Shown: positions 24,237 through 34,384, counted from the first letter of the stretch. The stretch: 64,000 nucleotides of DNA from Paracoccus alkanivorans (GCF_003697785.1 NZ_QOKZ01000003.1:62001-126000); one strand, 5' to 3'. Notes: a model not told the origin generated them from the letters alone. Numbers and translations: made by a program.

Positions 24237-25421
24237 TCAGCTTACGGTCACCTCGACCGCGTGAGCGCGCCAGCCGTTATTGCCGTAGCCGCGCTCATTG
24301 GGTTCGAAGTTTTCCGGCTGCGCCTCGCCTTTCGCGTTCGTGGCCCGGCTCGCCAGCATATGCGTACCCTGACCAAGTTCCGCGATCAGCACGAAGGGCC
24401 GCCAAGCATAAGGCCCCATATCGGGACCGATAAAGCCTGCCTCGGTCCAGCTTTCTCCGCCATCGGTCGAAACCTCGATTTTCTCCACGGCGCTGGCTCC
24501 ACCCATGGCGACCCCATGGATCTGGACCCTGCCGGCTTTCGCGTCCTCAAGAGGACCGGTAATCCAGGATTTCACCGGCATCTCGAACATCGACGGCTGC
24601 GACGGGTCGCCCTCTTCGCCAACCGGACGGGTGCGATAGCCTGTCTGCTGGATCTTGGCGGGCGATTCCTCGGCGGTAAAGGCGATACGTTTCACATATT
24701 TGATGTTGTTCACACCGTAATAGCCGGGGACGATCAGCCGAAGCGGTCCGCCATGAGCGAGTGGCAACGGCTCGCCATTCATTTCCCAGGCCAGGATTGC
24801 CCTGTCCAGAACCTCCTTGGGCACGGAGCGTTCGACCTGGATCGTCTCTTTCGGCAAGCCTTCGGGAATTTCCTCTCCGCCGGTTCCGGTCAGCCAGGTC
24901 ATGCCTTCGGCAATACCACCCATGGCTTCGACCAGGTTCCGCAGGGGAACGCCCGTCCAGACCACGTTTCCTGCCGCACCGACGGACCATTGCGAACCGC
25001 TGGTCTCATGCTCGAAAAAGGCACGCCCGTTGCCGGAGCATTGCAGCACGCATACAACGGTTTCGACCGCCACCGTCTTCATCTCACCGACGGTCATCGT
25101 AACGGGGCTGCCCACGCCCTCGAAACCCACCTCCCAGGCATCCCGGTCGGCGACAATATCCTCGGGCGGGGCTGGCAGATTGTTGCGGATATATAGGTCA
25201 TTGCTGGGGGTGATCAGTTCGGCCCCCTGGGCAGCGCGCTTGGTTTCAAGCGTCTGCTCGGAATGAAGAATAAGATCATCGGCATCCTTCCACGACACGT
25301 AGTCGGGAAGCGCTGCGGCATCCTCCTGGGCGATTGCCGGCATGCCGGATGCGGCAGCTCCGACAATTCCCGCAGAGCCGATCAAAAATTGGCGCCGCCT
25401 GATTTCCTGCATGACCGTCAT
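24237..25421 (-). CDS. Periplasmic sulfite dehydrogenase, molybdopterin subunit (SorA/SoxC-like)
   Basis: A 394-residue sulfite oxidase-family enzyme. A Tat signal (RRRQFLIGSAGIVGAAASG, residues 8-26) shows export of the folded, cofactor-loaded protein. The molybdenum-ligating Cys is in VLQCSGNGRAFF (near residue 128). The C-terminal dimerisation domain carries VEKIEVSTDGGESW. The start at 25421 has GGAGG six bases upstream. Together with the cytochrome gene downstream it forms a sulfite-to-cytochrome c system that detoxifies sulfite released from sulfonates or thiosulfate. No sox cluster is adjacent, so SorA is a better label than SoxC, but the two cannot be separated with certainty by eye. 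Confidence 0.88.
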   Translation of the reverse strand: MTVMQEIRRRQFLIGSAGIVGAAASGMPAIAQEDAAALPDYVSWKDADDLILHSEQTLETKRAAQGAELITPSNDLYIRNNLPAPPEDIVADRDAWEVGFEGVGSPVTMTVGEMKTVAVETVVCVLQCSGNGRAFFEHETSGSQWSVGAAGNVVWTGVPLRNLVEAMGGIAEGMTWLTGTGGEEIPEGLPKETIQVERSVPKEVLDRAILAWEMNGEPLPLAHGGPLRLIVPGYYGVNNIKYVKRIAFTAEESPAKIQQTGYRTRPVGEEGDPSQPSMFEMPVKSWITGPLEDAKAGRVQIHGVAMGGASAVEKIEVSTDGGESWTEAGFIGPDMGPYAWRPFVLIAELGQGTHMLASRATNAKGEAQPENFEPNERGYGNNGWRAHAVEVTVS

Positions 25422-25494
25422 GATTGTCCTCCCTTGGTTCAGCCTTGGTCGAGGCACCGATCGGGTTCTGCCCGCCCAGGATCGCTACCGTAAG

Positions 25495-25526
25495 AGAGAC
25501 GGCTGGCAATGGCCGATTATTCCCGA
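25495..25526 (-). promoter_or_regulatory. Candidate ECF-type promoter of the sulfite dehydrogenase gene
   Basis: On the minus strand GGGAATAA is followed after 15 bases by CGTCTC, ending about 75 bases before the start codon. A GGAA-type -35 and CGTC-type -10 are typical of ECF promoters. No matching copy was found before the sigma gene itself, which weakens the case. Confidence 0.3.
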
Positions 25527-25622
25527 ACCACCCAGGAAAATTTCGTTGCTGCGCCAAGCGCTGAAAAGATGCCTCAATTTGCCGCTGAAACGTCCCTTGA
25601 TCCAGCGGCAACGCCAGGGCAT

Positions 25623-26423
25623 TCAGCTCGATGCGATCGCATTGACGGCCTCGGAGGCAAGCGGAGCGACGCGGCGGCGAAACTCCTCGGGCTGCCATTC
25701 CGACAGGGATCCCGCGATATGGATGGCGGCAATCGGCCGGTTGTCGGGACCGGGGACCGCTACGCCCAAGGCAACCTCACCCATCAGGATTTGCTCGACC
25801 GCAAGCGCATGGCCATTCTGACGTGTCAAGGCGATCTGTTCGCGGATGCTTTGCGGATCGGTAAGCGTTCGCGGTGTCACTGGCCGCAGGTCGGCTGCCG
25901 CAAGAAGCCGGTCGACCTCGATATCGGGCAGCATCGCCATGACCGCCCATCCCCCGGATGTGCAGAACGTGGGCACGCTGTTCCCGATCAGCGTCGCGAA
26001 AAACATTTCCCGCTTGCTCTGCATCCGTGCGGCATAGACCATTCTCTGACCGTCGAACAAAGACAGATCGACCCTTTCGCGGACATTGCGCCTCAGTTCC
26101 AGAAGAACCGGGCTAGCCCGGCGCAGCAACGGGTTCAGCCGCAGGTAATCATAGGCCAGATCCAGAATACCGAGATCGAGCAGAAAGCCCCGCCCGTCGC
26201 TGCTGAGCCGCATATATCCCAGTTCCCGGAAGCTATGCGCAATCCGCTGAGCAGCGCTTCGGGTGATTCCCGCACGCGAGGCGATCTCTGCCAGCGACAG
26301 CGGCCCATCCGCCCCCTGAAAGGCGGCCAGAACCCGAACCGCACGGCCCAGAGACTGCACGAATATCGGGTCGTCATGGGAATTCACGACATTTTTCAAC
26401 TTCGCAGATGGCATTCGAGACAC
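25623..26423 (-). CDS. IclR family transcriptional regulator
   Basis: A 266-residue IclR regulator. The winged helix-turn-helix (about residues 20-85: LSLAEIASRAGITRSAAQRI) is followed by the IclR effector domain (about 95-260), with QRMVYAARMQSKREMFFATL and LPPLxS-type core sequences. ATGs at 26423 and 26414 are both possible starts. It diverges from an M81 peptidase gene and the peptide ABC operon, a standard position for a local regulator of uptake and breakdown. The effector is unknown. Confidence 0.9.
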   Translation of the reverse strand: MSRMPSAKLKNVVNSHDDPIFVQSLGRAVRVLAAFQGADGPLSLAEIASRAGITRSAAQRIAHSFRELGYMRLSSDGRGFLLDLGILDLAYDYLRLNPLLRRASPVLLELRRNVRERVDLSLFDGQRMVYAARMQSKREMFFATLIGNSVPTFCTSGGWAVMAMLPDIEVDRLLAAADLRPVTPRTLTDPQSIREQIALTRQNGHALAVEQILMGEVALGVAVPGPDNRPIAAIHIAGSLSEWQPEEFRRRVAPLASEAVNAIASS

Positions 26424-26494
26424 ACCATTGACAGGTTCTGGAACTTGCTTTTATGGTCAATATTCAATGCAGGTGTATCGGATTGCAATACATT

Positions 26495-28033
26495 ATGCGA
26501 GCTGTTGAAGAAAGCACCAATCGGGCATCCTTCCGCATTGCGGTGGCCGGCTTCGTCCATGAGAGCAATTCATTCGCACCCAGCCCCGCGGATATCGACG
26601 CTTTCAGACATGGAGGGGGCTACCTGCCGCTTTCGCGCGGAGCAGAGATCCTGCAACGCGCACGCAACGTGAACCTGCCGGTCGCAGGCGCGATCAGTTT
26701 CGGCGAGGCTGCGGGCTGGCAATTGCTTCCACTGCTATGGGCGGGCGCCGTGCCTTCGGCGCCGGTCACCTTGCAATGCTACACCACCATCACGGACGAA
26801 ATCATCCAGCGGCTGCGCGACGCCATGCCGGTCGATGGCGTGTTTCTGGACCTGCATGGCGCGATGGTTGCCGAAAATACCCCAGATGGCGAAGGGCCGC
26901 TGATACGCAGGGTTCGCGAAGTGGTCGGCCCGGCCGTGCCCATCGTCGCGGCGCTGGATCTTCATGGCAACATCACCCGTGAGATGGTCGAGCATTCGGA
27001 TACGCTGGTCGGATTCCGGACCTATCCTCATGTGGACATGGCCGAAACCGGCACCCGCGCCGCAGCCCAGCTTGAACGGCTGCTTAACGGCGGACCGAAC
27101 TTCAAGGCATTCCGCCAACTGGATTTTCTGATCGCGATTGCCTGGCAGTCGACATTGACCCAACCGGGCAAGCGGCTTTATGCGCTGGCCTCCGAACCGA
27201 TGGACGGGATCTATTCATCCTCGCTGTTCATGGGCTTTCCGGCGGCCGATTTCGCGGATTGCGGACCCTCGGTTCTGGCTTATGGCGCGACACAGGATCA
27301 GGCGGATGCGGCGGCCCGGAGGATTGCATCGGCTGTCAGCGAGGCAGAGGCGGAATTTCAGGGGCAAAGCTTCAGTCCCGAAGACGGGGTCCGAGAAGCG
27401 ATGCGCCTTGCGCGAGACTCGGACCGTCCGATCGTGATTGCGGATACACAGGATAACCCCGGTGCGGGCGGGAATTCCGATACCACGGGGATGTTGCGCG
27501 CTTTGGTGGCCTGCGATGCGCAGAACGCGGCGCTCGGCCTGCTGACGGATCCCTCTGCTGCGGCCGCAGCACATGCCGCCGGTGAAGGGGCCGAGATCGA
27601 CATCGCCCTTGGCGGCAATTCCGGTATTCCCGGCGACGCCCCATTCAGGGGCCGCTTCACCGTCGAAAAACTTTCCGACGGCGCATGCCACGCGACCGGC
27701 GGATTTTATGGCGGCGCGCATCTGCGCCTTGGACCATCCGCTTGCCTGCGCATCGGCGAAGTGCGCGTCGTGGTCACGTCAAGGAAGGCCCAGATGGCCG
27801 ACCGCGAGATGTATCGTTTCGTGGGCATCGAACCCGAGGCCCAGACCATTCTCGTCAACAAGAGCTCGGTCCATTTCCGGGCGGATTTCAACGATATCGC
27901 CGCCGCGATCCTGACCTGCACCGCTCCCGGGCCCATGCCCGTCAGTCCGGCAAGCCTGCCTTTCCGGCATTTGCGGCCCGATATGCGATTGTCGCCCGGT
28001 GGGCCGCCATTCGCCTCGCTTGCGCAAAGCTGA
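26495..28033 (+). CDS. M81 family metallopeptidase, MlrC-like
   Basis: A 512-residue M81-family protein. The N-terminal motif VAGFVHESNSFAP carries a presumed metal His. DGVFLDLHGAMVAEN and AALDLHGNITREMVEH carry further Asp/His ligands. The C-terminal domain has ADTQDNPGAGGNSDTTGMLR, the strongest family mark. The best-known member hydrolyses the linear tetrapeptide formed during microcystin degradation, but most homologues sit in peptide or amide uptake operons, as here. The start is uncertain: the ATG at 26495 gives the usual length but has no good ribosome site, and 26453 is also open. It leads the rightward operon with the ABC importer and two M20 peptidases. Confidence 0.87.
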   Translation: MRAVEESTNRASFRIAVAGFVHESNSFAPSPADIDAFRHGGGYLPLSRGAEILQRARNVNLPVAGAISFGEAAGWQLLPLLWAGAVPSAPVTLQCYTTITDEIIQRLRDAMPVDGVFLDLHGAMVAENTPDGEGPLIRRVREVVGPAVPIVAALDLHGNITREMVEHSDTLVGFRTYPHVDMAETGTRAAAQLERLLNGGPNFKAFRQLDFLIAIAWQSTLTQPGKRLYALASEPMDGIYSSSLFMGFPAADFADCGPSVLAYGATQDQADAAARRIASAVSEAEAEFQGQSFSPEDGVREAMRLARDSDRPIVIADTQDNPGAGGNSDTTGMLRALVACDAQNAALGLLTDPSAAAAAHAAGEGAEIDIALGGNSGIPGDAPFRGRFTVEKLSDGACHATGGFYGGAHLRLGPSACLRIGEVRVVVTSRKAQMADREMYRFVGIEPEAQTILVNKSSVHFRADFNDIAAAILTCTAPGPMPVSPASLPFRHLRPDMRLSPGGPPFASLAQS

Positions 28034-28080
28034 CGCCAAGATCGGCTAGCGCGCCATACAAACAAAACAGGGAAAATAAC

Positions 28081-29646
28081 ATGCTCAAAAAACTGACCGC
28101 TACTCTGCTCGCCTCATCCATACTGGCAGGTTCGGCCTGGGCCGAAACGACCGTGACAGCCGTGATGCATTCCGGCCTGCGCGTATTGGACCCGGTGATG
28201 ACCACGGCGCATATCACCCGCGACCACGCCTACATGATCTATGACGTCCTGATCGCGCAGGATTCGGAGTTTCAGCCGCAGCCGCAAATGGCTGACTGGG
28301 AAATCTCGGAGGATCAGAAGACCTATGTCTTCACATTGCGCGACGGGCTGAAGTTCCATGACGGAGAACCGGTCACCGCCGCAGACGCGGTCGCATCGTT
28401 GAAACGTTGGGCCGAAAACGACGCGGGCGGCCAGGTCATCATGGACCGGACCGAAAGCCTCGAAGCAACCGATGACAAGACCATCACATGGGTGCTGAGC
28501 GAACCCTTCGTGCCAATGCTGGACGTGTTGTCCAAGCAATCGGCGCTTCCCCCTTTCATCATGCCCGCCCGGGTGGCCGAAACCCCCGCCGACGAGCCGA
28601 TCACGGATTACACGGGCTCGGGCCCGTTCCGCTTCGTCGAGGAAGAGTTCCAGCCGGGCGTGAGCGTGACCTATGAAAAGAACCCCGACTATGTTCCGCG
28701 CGACGAACCGGCCGACTGGATGGCTGGCGGTAAGGTCGTCAATGTCGATAAGGTCAAATGGGTAAACATGGCCGATATCCAGACGGCGGTGAATGCGCTG
28801 ATGAGCGGCGAGATCGACTATATCGAACAGATGCAGGTCGATTTGCTGCCGCTGCTGGAGGGCGATCCGAATGTCGTTGTCGAGGTCCGCGAACCGACCG
28901 GGATGCAGACGATGACAAGGCTCAACTTCCTGCATCCGCCATTCGACGACCCGAAAATCCGGCAGGCCGCGCTCGCGGCGATCTCTCAGGAGCCGGTGCT
29001 GGCAGCGATGATCGGCAATCCGGAATATTACCAGATCTGCGGCGCGGTGCTGGGCTGCGGCACCCCCCTTGGCAGCGAGACCGATGCGGACACGCTGACC
29101 GGCGGCGGTGGTATGGAGAAAGCCAAGGCATTGCTGGAAGAGGCCGGTTATGACGGCACCCCCGTGGTGCTGATGGCGCCGACCGATCTGGTGGCGCTGG
29201 CCACCCAGCCCGTCGTGGTGTCGCAGATGCTGCGGGATGCCGGGTTCACCGTCGATATGCAGCCGATGGACTGGCAGACCCTGGTGACCCGCCGGGCAGG
29301 ACAGGCCGCGCCCGCCGATGGCGGTTGGAACATGTTCATCACCAACTGGATGGTGCCCGAGATCTCGAACCCGATCAGCAATCCGATGCTGAATGGTCGC
29401 GGCAATGACGCCTGGTTCGGCTGGCCGACCGACGAGAAGATCGAGCAGCTGAAAGCCGAGTATATCGCCGCCGAAGATCTGGATGCTCAAAAACAGGTCA
29501 GCGACAAGATCCAGGCACATGCGATCGAGAATGTCCTGCTGGTGCCGCTCGGCCAATACAGCCTTCCACAGGCGCGGCGGAGCACGATCACCGACATGAT
29601 AAACTCGCCCGTCCCGGTGTTCTGGAACCTCAAGAAAACGGAATGA
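28081..29646 (+). CDS. ABC transporter substrate-binding protein, family 5 (peptide type)
   Basis: A 521-residue periplasmic binding protein. A Sec signal peptide (MLKKLTATLLASSILAGSAWA) is cleaved after AWA. FTLRDGLKFHDGEPVTAADAV is the family 5 signature. AGGGAAA precedes the ATG. Unlike the binding protein of the first cluster (5217-6830) it uses Sec, not Tat, and the two differ clearly in sequence, so they are separate systems and not a recent duplication. It follows the M81 gene by 47 bases and precedes the two permease genes. Confidence 0.93.
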   Translation: MLKKLTATLLASSILAGSAWAETTVTAVMHSGLRVLDPVMTTAHITRDHAYMIYDVLIAQDSEFQPQPQMADWEISEDQKTYVFTLRDGLKFHDGEPVTAADAVASLKRWAENDAGGQVIMDRTESLEATDDKTITWVLSEPFVPMLDVLSKQSALPPFIMPARVAETPADEPITDYTGSGPFRFVEEEFQPGVSVTYEKNPDYVPRDEPADWMAGGKVVNVDKVKWVNMADIQTAVNALMSGEIDYIEQMQVDLLPLLEGDPNVVVEVREPTGMQTMTRLNFLHPPFDDPKIRQAALAAISQEPVLAAMIGNPEYYQICGAVLGCGTPLGSETDADTLTGGGGMEKAKALLEEAGYDGTPVVLMAPTDLVALATQPVVVSQMLRDAGFTVDMQPMDWQTLVTRRAGQAAPADGGWNMFITNWMVPEISNPISNPMLNGRGNDAWFGWPTDEKIEQLKAEYIAAEDLDAQKQVSDKIQAHAIENVLLVPLGQYSLPQARRSTITDMINSPVPVFWNLKKTE

Positions 29647-29734
29647 CCTCCTCTTCCGACTTTGCCGGGATGACGGGCCAACCCGTGCCGTCCCGGCTCC
29701 GGACCTGCATGTTCTGTCGAACCGAGGAACCACG

Positions 29735-30676
29735 ATGCTAGGCTATATCCTGCGCCGCATTCTGGCCGTCATTCCCGTGATGCTGTTGGTTGCGGTTTTT
29801 GTCTTCTTGCTGCTGAGGCTGACCCCCGGCGATCCCGCGGCAATCATCGCCGGAGACATGGCAACCCCCGCACAGCTTGAACGTATCCGCGAGGCAATGG
29901 GGCTGAACCAACCGCTGCATGTGCAATTCTTCACATGGGTCGGGCAATTGTTGCGCGGTGATTTGGGAACATCTCTGATTTCCAGCACGCCGGTGGCCGG
30001 GATGATCGCCGACCGGATGGGACCAACGCTCGCCATCGCGCTGCTGACGATCCTGATGTCGGTGGCGCTCGCGATCCCGATGGGCGTGATCGCGGCATGG
30101 AAACATCGCAGCGGTGCCGATTACGCGGTCATGACTTTCTCGGTGCTTGGTTTCTCGGTGCCGGTCTTCGTGATCGGATATGTGTTCATCCTGCTGTTCT
30201 CGCTGAAACTGGGCTGGTTTCCGGTGCAGGGCTATACGCCGATCTCGGAAGGGCTGGTTGCGTTCCTGAAGAATGCCTTCCTTCCCGCGCTGACCCTGAC
30301 GACGATCTATGTCGCGCTGATCGCAAGGATGACACGCGCCAATATGCTGGAGGTCCTGGGCGAGGATTACATCCGCACGGCGCGGGCCAAGGGCGCCCCG
30401 GAACATCGGGTGCTGTTCCGTCATGCCCTGAGGAACGCCGCTGTGCCGATCCTCACCGTCATCGGCACCGGCTTTGCATTGTTGATCGGCGGTGTCGTGG
30501 TCACCGAGACCGTGTTCAACATCCCCGGTATCGGCCGTCTGACAGTAGATGCGATCCTGGCCCGCGACTATCCGGTGATCCAGGCGATGATCCTCTTGAC
30601 CAGTTTCCTTTATGTGCTGGTCAACCTGATCATCGATCTCAGCTATACGTTCTTTGATCCGAGGATACGCTACTGA
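29735..30676 (+). CDS. ABC transporter permease, DppB type
   Basis: A 313-residue permease. It starts with the typical YILRRILAVIPVMLLVAVFV helix, then FLLLRLTPGDPAAIIAGDMA and LRGDLGTSLISSTPV. The coupling loop ARAKGAPEHRVLFRHALRNA and the terminal GGVVVTETVFNIPGIGRL complete the family pattern. Its stop overlaps the start of the DppC-type partner by one base (TGATG). It transports the ligand of the binding protein encoded at 28081. Confidence 0.94.
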   Translation: MLGYILRRILAVIPVMLLVAVFVFLLLRLTPGDPAAIIAGDMATPAQLERIREAMGLNQPLHVQFFTWVGQLLRGDLGTSLISSTPVAGMIADRMGPTLAIALLTILMSVALAIPMGVIAAWKHRSGADYAVMTFSVLGFSVPVFVIGYVFILLFSLKLGWFPVQGYTPISEGLVAFLKNAFLPALTLTTIYVALIARMTRANMLEVLGEDYIRTARAKGAPEHRVLFRHALRNAAVPILTVIGTGFALLIGGVVVTETVFNIPGIGRLTVDAILARDYPVIQAMILLTSFLYVLVNLIIDLSYTFFDPRIRY

Positions 30677-31551
30677 TGTCACAGGCACCCCAGCCCTCCT
30701 CGGCGATGCAACCGGTTTTGCGCGTCATCGGCCTGCCGCATCTGGGCATCGGCCCGAAAATTGCCGCGCTCGTCCTCGCGCTGATCGTGGCTGCCACGAT
30801 CCTGGCGCCATGGCTTGCGCCGCATGATCCGCTGACCATGGACCCGCTCGTGCGCCTGAAAGGTCCGATGGAGGGCCACCCCCTTGGAACCGACAATTAC
30901 GGCCGCGATATCCTCAGCCGGGTGCTGATCGGCGGGCGGTTGTCACTGGTGATAGGCATCGCCGCCGCGGTCGTCTCGGTCATCCTGGGCCTGGTGATCG
31001 GAATGATCGCCGGCTTCTTCCACACCGCTGACGCGATCATCATGCGAATGATGGATGCGCTGATGGCAATTCCCGCGATCCTGCTGGCAATCGCGCTGGT
31101 GGCACTGAACGGACCGTCGGTCGGCTCGGTGATCGCAGCGATAACCATCCCCGAGATCCCGCGCGTCGTGCGGCTGGTGCGCGCCGTGGTCCTTGGTGCG
31201 CGCGAGGAACCCTATGTCGAGGCCGCCATCGCCCTCGGGTCATCCACCTTCAAGATCCTGACCCGGCATCTGCTGCCGAATACGCTTGCGCCGCTTATCG
31301 TGCAAGGCACCTATATCCTTGCCTCGGCGATCCTGACCGAAGCGATCCTGTCATTCCTCGGCGCGGGGGTAAGCACGGAAACCCCGACCTGGGGCAATAT
31401 CATGGCAGAGGGGCGCCAGTTCTTCCGGATCAAGCCGGATCTCATCCTCTATCCCGGTGTAATGCTGTCCCTGTGCATCCTGTCGATCAATCTTCTGGGC
31501 GATGCCGCACGCGACATGCTGGATCCGCGGCTGAAGAAACGGGCGGGGTAA
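30676..31551 (+). CDS. ABC transporter permease, DppC type
   Basis: A 291-residue permease with GTDNYGRDILSRVLIGGRLS, the DppC hallmark, and the coupling motif AIALGSSTFKILTRHLLPNT. Six membrane segments are expected; the first is near ALVLALIVAATILAPWLA. It begins on the last base of the upstream permease stop codon and ends three bases before the ATPase gene, so the three are tightly coupled. FLGAGVSTETPTWGNIMAEG is the conserved C-terminal family segment. Confidence 0.94.
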   Translation: MSQAPQPSSAMQPVLRVIGLPHLGIGPKIAALVLALIVAATILAPWLAPHDPLTMDPLVRLKGPMEGHPLGTDNYGRDILSRVLIGGRLSLVIGIAAAVVSVILGLVIGMIAGFFHTADAIIMRMMDALMAIPAILLAIALVALNGPSVGSVIAAITIPEIPRVVRLVRAVVLGAREEPYVEAAIALGSSTFKILTRHLLPNTLAPLIVQGTYILASAILTEAILSFLGAGVSTETPTWGNIMAEGRQFFRIKPDLILYPGVMLSLCILSINLLGDAARDMLDPRLKKRAG

Positions 31552-31554
31552 GCG

Positions 31555-33228
31555 ATGCGTTTCAAGACAAGGAATTTCGATACATCCTCTGTCGCGCTTT
31601 CGACAGAGGATCTGAGCGTGCATCTGCCGGATACGCCGGGCCAGCCGCAGGTTCTGAAACAGATCGACGTGACCATCAGGCAGGGCGAGACGGTTTGCCT
31701 TGTCGGCGAATCCGGCTCGGGCAAATCCGTGACGTCACTGGCCATCATGGGACTTCTGCCCGAGGCGCTGAAGGTCACGGAAGGCCGGATCAACTTGCAG
31801 GACCGGGATCTGCTGCCGCTGAGCCGGGCGCAGATGCGCGAACTTCGCGCCGCCCGTATCGCGATGATCTTCCAGGAACCGATGACGGCGCTGAACCCGG
31901 TTCTGCGTGTCGGCGGCCAGATCATGGAGGTGATGGAACTGCACACGCAACTGCCCGCGGCCGAGCGGCGGGCGCGGGCCATCTCGATCATGGAGCAGGT
32001 CCATCTGCCCGATGTGGAACGTGTGTTCCGGTCCTACCCGCACCAGTTGTCAGGCGGGCAACGCCAGCGGATCATGATCGCCATGGCATTGGTGCTGGAG
32101 CCAGTGCTGCTGATCGCGGACGAACCCACCACCGCGCTGGACGTGACGACACAGCAGCAGATCCTTTCGCTGATCGAGGAACTGCAGGCCAATCATGGCA
32201 CGGCAGTGCTGTTCATCACCCATGACATGGGAGTCGTCGCCGAGATCGCCGATACCGTCTATGTGATGAAACATGGCGAAATCGTCGAGCACGGCCCGGT
32301 CGAGCATGTCCTGCGCCAGCCGCAGGCGGATTATACCCGCGATCTGCTGGCCTCGGTTCCCAGCCTCTCGCCCCGCCCTGCCCGGCCGGAAGGGGACGAG
32401 ATCGTCCTGAAGGTCGAGGCGCTGAACAAGATCTATGGCGGCGGCGGCATCCTGAAGAAGCTGCCGCAGACTCACGCGGCGAAAGAGGTCAGCTTCACCC
32501 TCACGCGCGGACGGACCCTCGGCATCGTTGGTGAATCCGGCTCGGGAAAATCGACAGTCGCACGCTGCATCATGCGGCTGATCGATCCGACATCGGGCAG
32601 GATCATGCTGGACGGCCAGGATATCGCCGGCCTTTCCCGCAACGCCCTGCGCCCCCATCGCAAGAAGCTGCAGGTCGTGTTCCAGGATCCGATGCGTTCG
32701 CTGAACCCGCGCTGGACCATCGCCGAAAGCCTGATCGAAGGGCCCCTGAACTACGGCACTCCGCGCAGCGAGGCGATGGCAGAGGCGGCACGGATGCTGA
32801 CCGTCGTTGGATTGCCAGAAAACGCGCTGAAGCGTTACCCGCACCAGTTCTCGGGCGGACAGCGGCAACGGATCGCAATCGCCCGCGCGGTGATGATGCG
32901 TCCCGATGTCCTGGTCGCCGACGAGGCAGTCTCGGCACTGGATGTCTCGGTTCAGGCACAGGTCCTGAAACTGCTGGAACAGCTGCAGGACGAGCTGGGG
33001 ATCGCCATCGTCTTCATTACCCATGATCTGCGCGTCGCGGCGCAGATCTGCGATGAGGTGATCGTCATGCAGCGCGGCGCTGTGGTCGAACACGGCACCG
33101 CCGCCGAGGTACTCGTCAGCCCCGCCCATGCCTATACCCGCTCGTTGATCGAGGCTGCTCCCGGTCGGATGTGGGACTTCCAGAACTTCAAGGAGATGCC
33201 CGAGGTGACACATGCCAATCCTAGCTGA
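31555..33228 (+). CDS. Dipeptide/oligopeptide-type ABC transporter, fused double ATP-binding protein
   Basis: A 557-residue fusion of two ABC ATPases. The first half has Walker A GESGSGKS (near residue 51), signature LSGGQRQRI and Walker [13 protein letters not shown]. The second has [18 protein letters not shown] and [13 protein letters not shown]. The layout (DppD then DppF in one chain) matches the protein at 1654-3318, but the binding proteins of the two systems differ. Its 3' end overlaps the first M20 peptidase gene by 17 bases. It powers the importer encoded upstream. Confidence 0.94.
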   Translation: MRFKTRNFDTSSVALSTEDLSVHLPDTPGQPQVLKQIDVTIRQGETVCLVGESGSGKSVTSLAIMGLLPEALKVTEGRINLQDRDLLPLSRAQMRELRAARIAMIFQEPMTALNPVLRVGGQIMEVMELHTQLPAAERRARAISIMEQVHLPDVERVFRSYPHQLSGGQRQRIMIAMALVLEPVLLIADEPTTALDVTTQQQILSLIEELQANHGTAVLFITHDMGVVAEIADTVYVMKHGEIVEHGPVEHVLRQPQADYTRDLLASVPSLSPRPARPEGDEIVLKVEALNKIYGGGGILKKLPQTHAAKEVSFTLTRGRTLGIVGESGSGKSTVARCIMRLIDPTSGRIMLDGQDIAGLSRNALRPHRKKLQVVFQDPMRSLNPRWTIAESLIEGPLNYGTPRSEAMAEAARMLTVVGLPENALKRYPHQFSGGQRQRIAIARAVMMRPDVLVADEAVSALDVSVQAQVLKLLEQLQDELGIAIVFITHDLRVAAQICDEVIVMQRGAVVEHGTAAEVLVSPAHAYTRSLIEAAPGRMWDFQNFKEMPEVTHANPS

Positions 33229-34384
33229 TATCGAATCCGCCGCGCCCGAGCTTGAAGCCATCTTCCGCGATCTGCACGCAAACCCGGAAATCGGTTTCGA
33301 GGAAACGCGCACTGCCGGGGTGGTTGCGGATAAACTGCGTGAATTCGGTTTCGACGAAGTGCATCAGGCCGTGGCGAAAACCGGCGTGGTCGGGGTCCTG
33401 CACGGGCGTGGACAGGGCAATCGCCGGATCGGGCTGCGTGCGGATATGGACGCCTTGCCCATTCAAGAGACGAGCGGTCTCGATTACGCATCGCAAAATC
33501 CCGGCAAGATGCATGCCTGCGGTCACGACGGGCATACCACGATGCTGCTTGGTGCCGCAAAATACCTGGCGGGGAGCCGCAATTTCGACGGCACCGCCAT
33601 ATTCATCTTTCAGCCTGCCGAAGAGGGGCTGGGCGGTGCGCGCGGCATGATTGCAGAGGGGTTGTTCAAGCGCTTTCCGGTCGATGAAATCTACGGCATG
33701 CACAACCAGCCGACGGGTCAGGCGAACCGCGCGACCGTCTGCAAGGGAACGGCCATGGCCGGAGCCTCGTTTTTCGACATTACCGTGACCGGCAAGGGCA
33801 GCCATGCCGCCATGCCGCATCAATCCAACGACGCACTGGTAACAGCCTCGGCGCTGATCGGACAGTTCCAGACCATTCTTGGACGCAACATGCCGGCGCT
33901 GGAAAGCGCCGTCCTGTCGGTGACGCAGATCCACGCCGGCAGCGCCTATAACGTTATACCCGAAACCGCCCGGATCGCGGGCACCATCCGCTTTTTCGAA
34001 CCCGAGGCCCGCGACCTCATGCAGCGCCGCATGCGCGAGATATGTGCAGGTTTCGCAACTGGTTTCGGCGTGGTGGTCGATATCGAGTTCCGCAAGATCT
34101 TCGATGTTCTCAAGAATGATCCCGCATTGTCCGATGAATGGCTTGCCGCAGCCGCCGATATCGTCGGCACCGAAAATGTCAACGACGACAGCCGGCCTTT
34201 CACGGGATCGGAAGACTTTGCCGACATGTTGCAGGTCATACCAGGCGCCTATGGCAACCTGGGACATGCGGGCACCATCCCTCTGCACAATCCGGGCTTT
34301 GTGCTCGATCCGGCAATTCTGCCTGTTGGCGCCTCGATTTACGCGCGGCTGATCGAGCGCCGTCTACCATTGGAGGCCACATGA
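33212..34384 (+). CDS. M20 family amidohydrolase (HipO/AbgB/IAA-amino acid hydrolase-like)
   Basis: A 390-residue M20D-type hydrolase. Metal and catalytic residues are visible in LRADMDALPI, KMHACGHDGHTTMLLGAAKY and QPAEEGLGGARGMI. The lid domain includes GKGSHAAMPHQSNDALVTAS. These enzymes cleave N-acyl amino acids or amino-acid conjugates such as hippurate. The start lies inside the end of the ATPase gene, and its end overlaps the second M20 gene (ATGA at 34381), so import and hydrolysis are produced together. The specific conjugate is unknown. Confidence 0.91.
   Translation: MPILADIESAAPELEAIFRDLHANPEIGFEETRTAGVVADKLREFGFDEVHQAVAKTGVVGVLHGRGQGNRRIGLRADMDALPIQETSGLDYASQNPGKMHACGHDGHTTMLLGAAKYLAGSRNFDGTAIFIFQPAEEGLGGARGMIAEGLFKRFPVDEIYGMHNQPTGQANRATVCKGTAMAGASFFDITVTGKGSHAAMPHQSNDALVTASALIGQFQTILGRNMPALESAVLSVTQIHAGSAYNVIPETARIAGTIRFFEPEARDLMQRRMREICAGFATGFGVVVDIEFRKIFDVLKNDPALSDEWLAAAADIVGTENVNDDSRPFTGSEDFADMLQVIPGAYGNLGHAGTIPLHNPGFVLDPAILPVGASIYARLIERRLPLEAT

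Noticed and set aside
26495..28033. A microcystin-degradation locus, because of the MlrC-like protein.
   Set aside because: mlrA, mlrB and mlrD are absent, and the gene heads a peptide ABC operon, the usual setting of non-microcystin M81 proteins.
28114..29733. Long open frames opposite the binding-protein and permease genes (also near 29738-30688, 4187-5158 and 32050-33312).
   Set aside because: They are a by-product of high-GC codon use; their translations are His/Gln/Arg-rich, lack family motifs and lie entirely over secure genes.
1654..33228. The two peptide ABC systems as a recent segmental duplication.
   Set aside because: The binding proteins use different export routes (Tat and Sec) and differ throughout, and the accompanying enzymes are unrelated, so they are separate systems of the same family.
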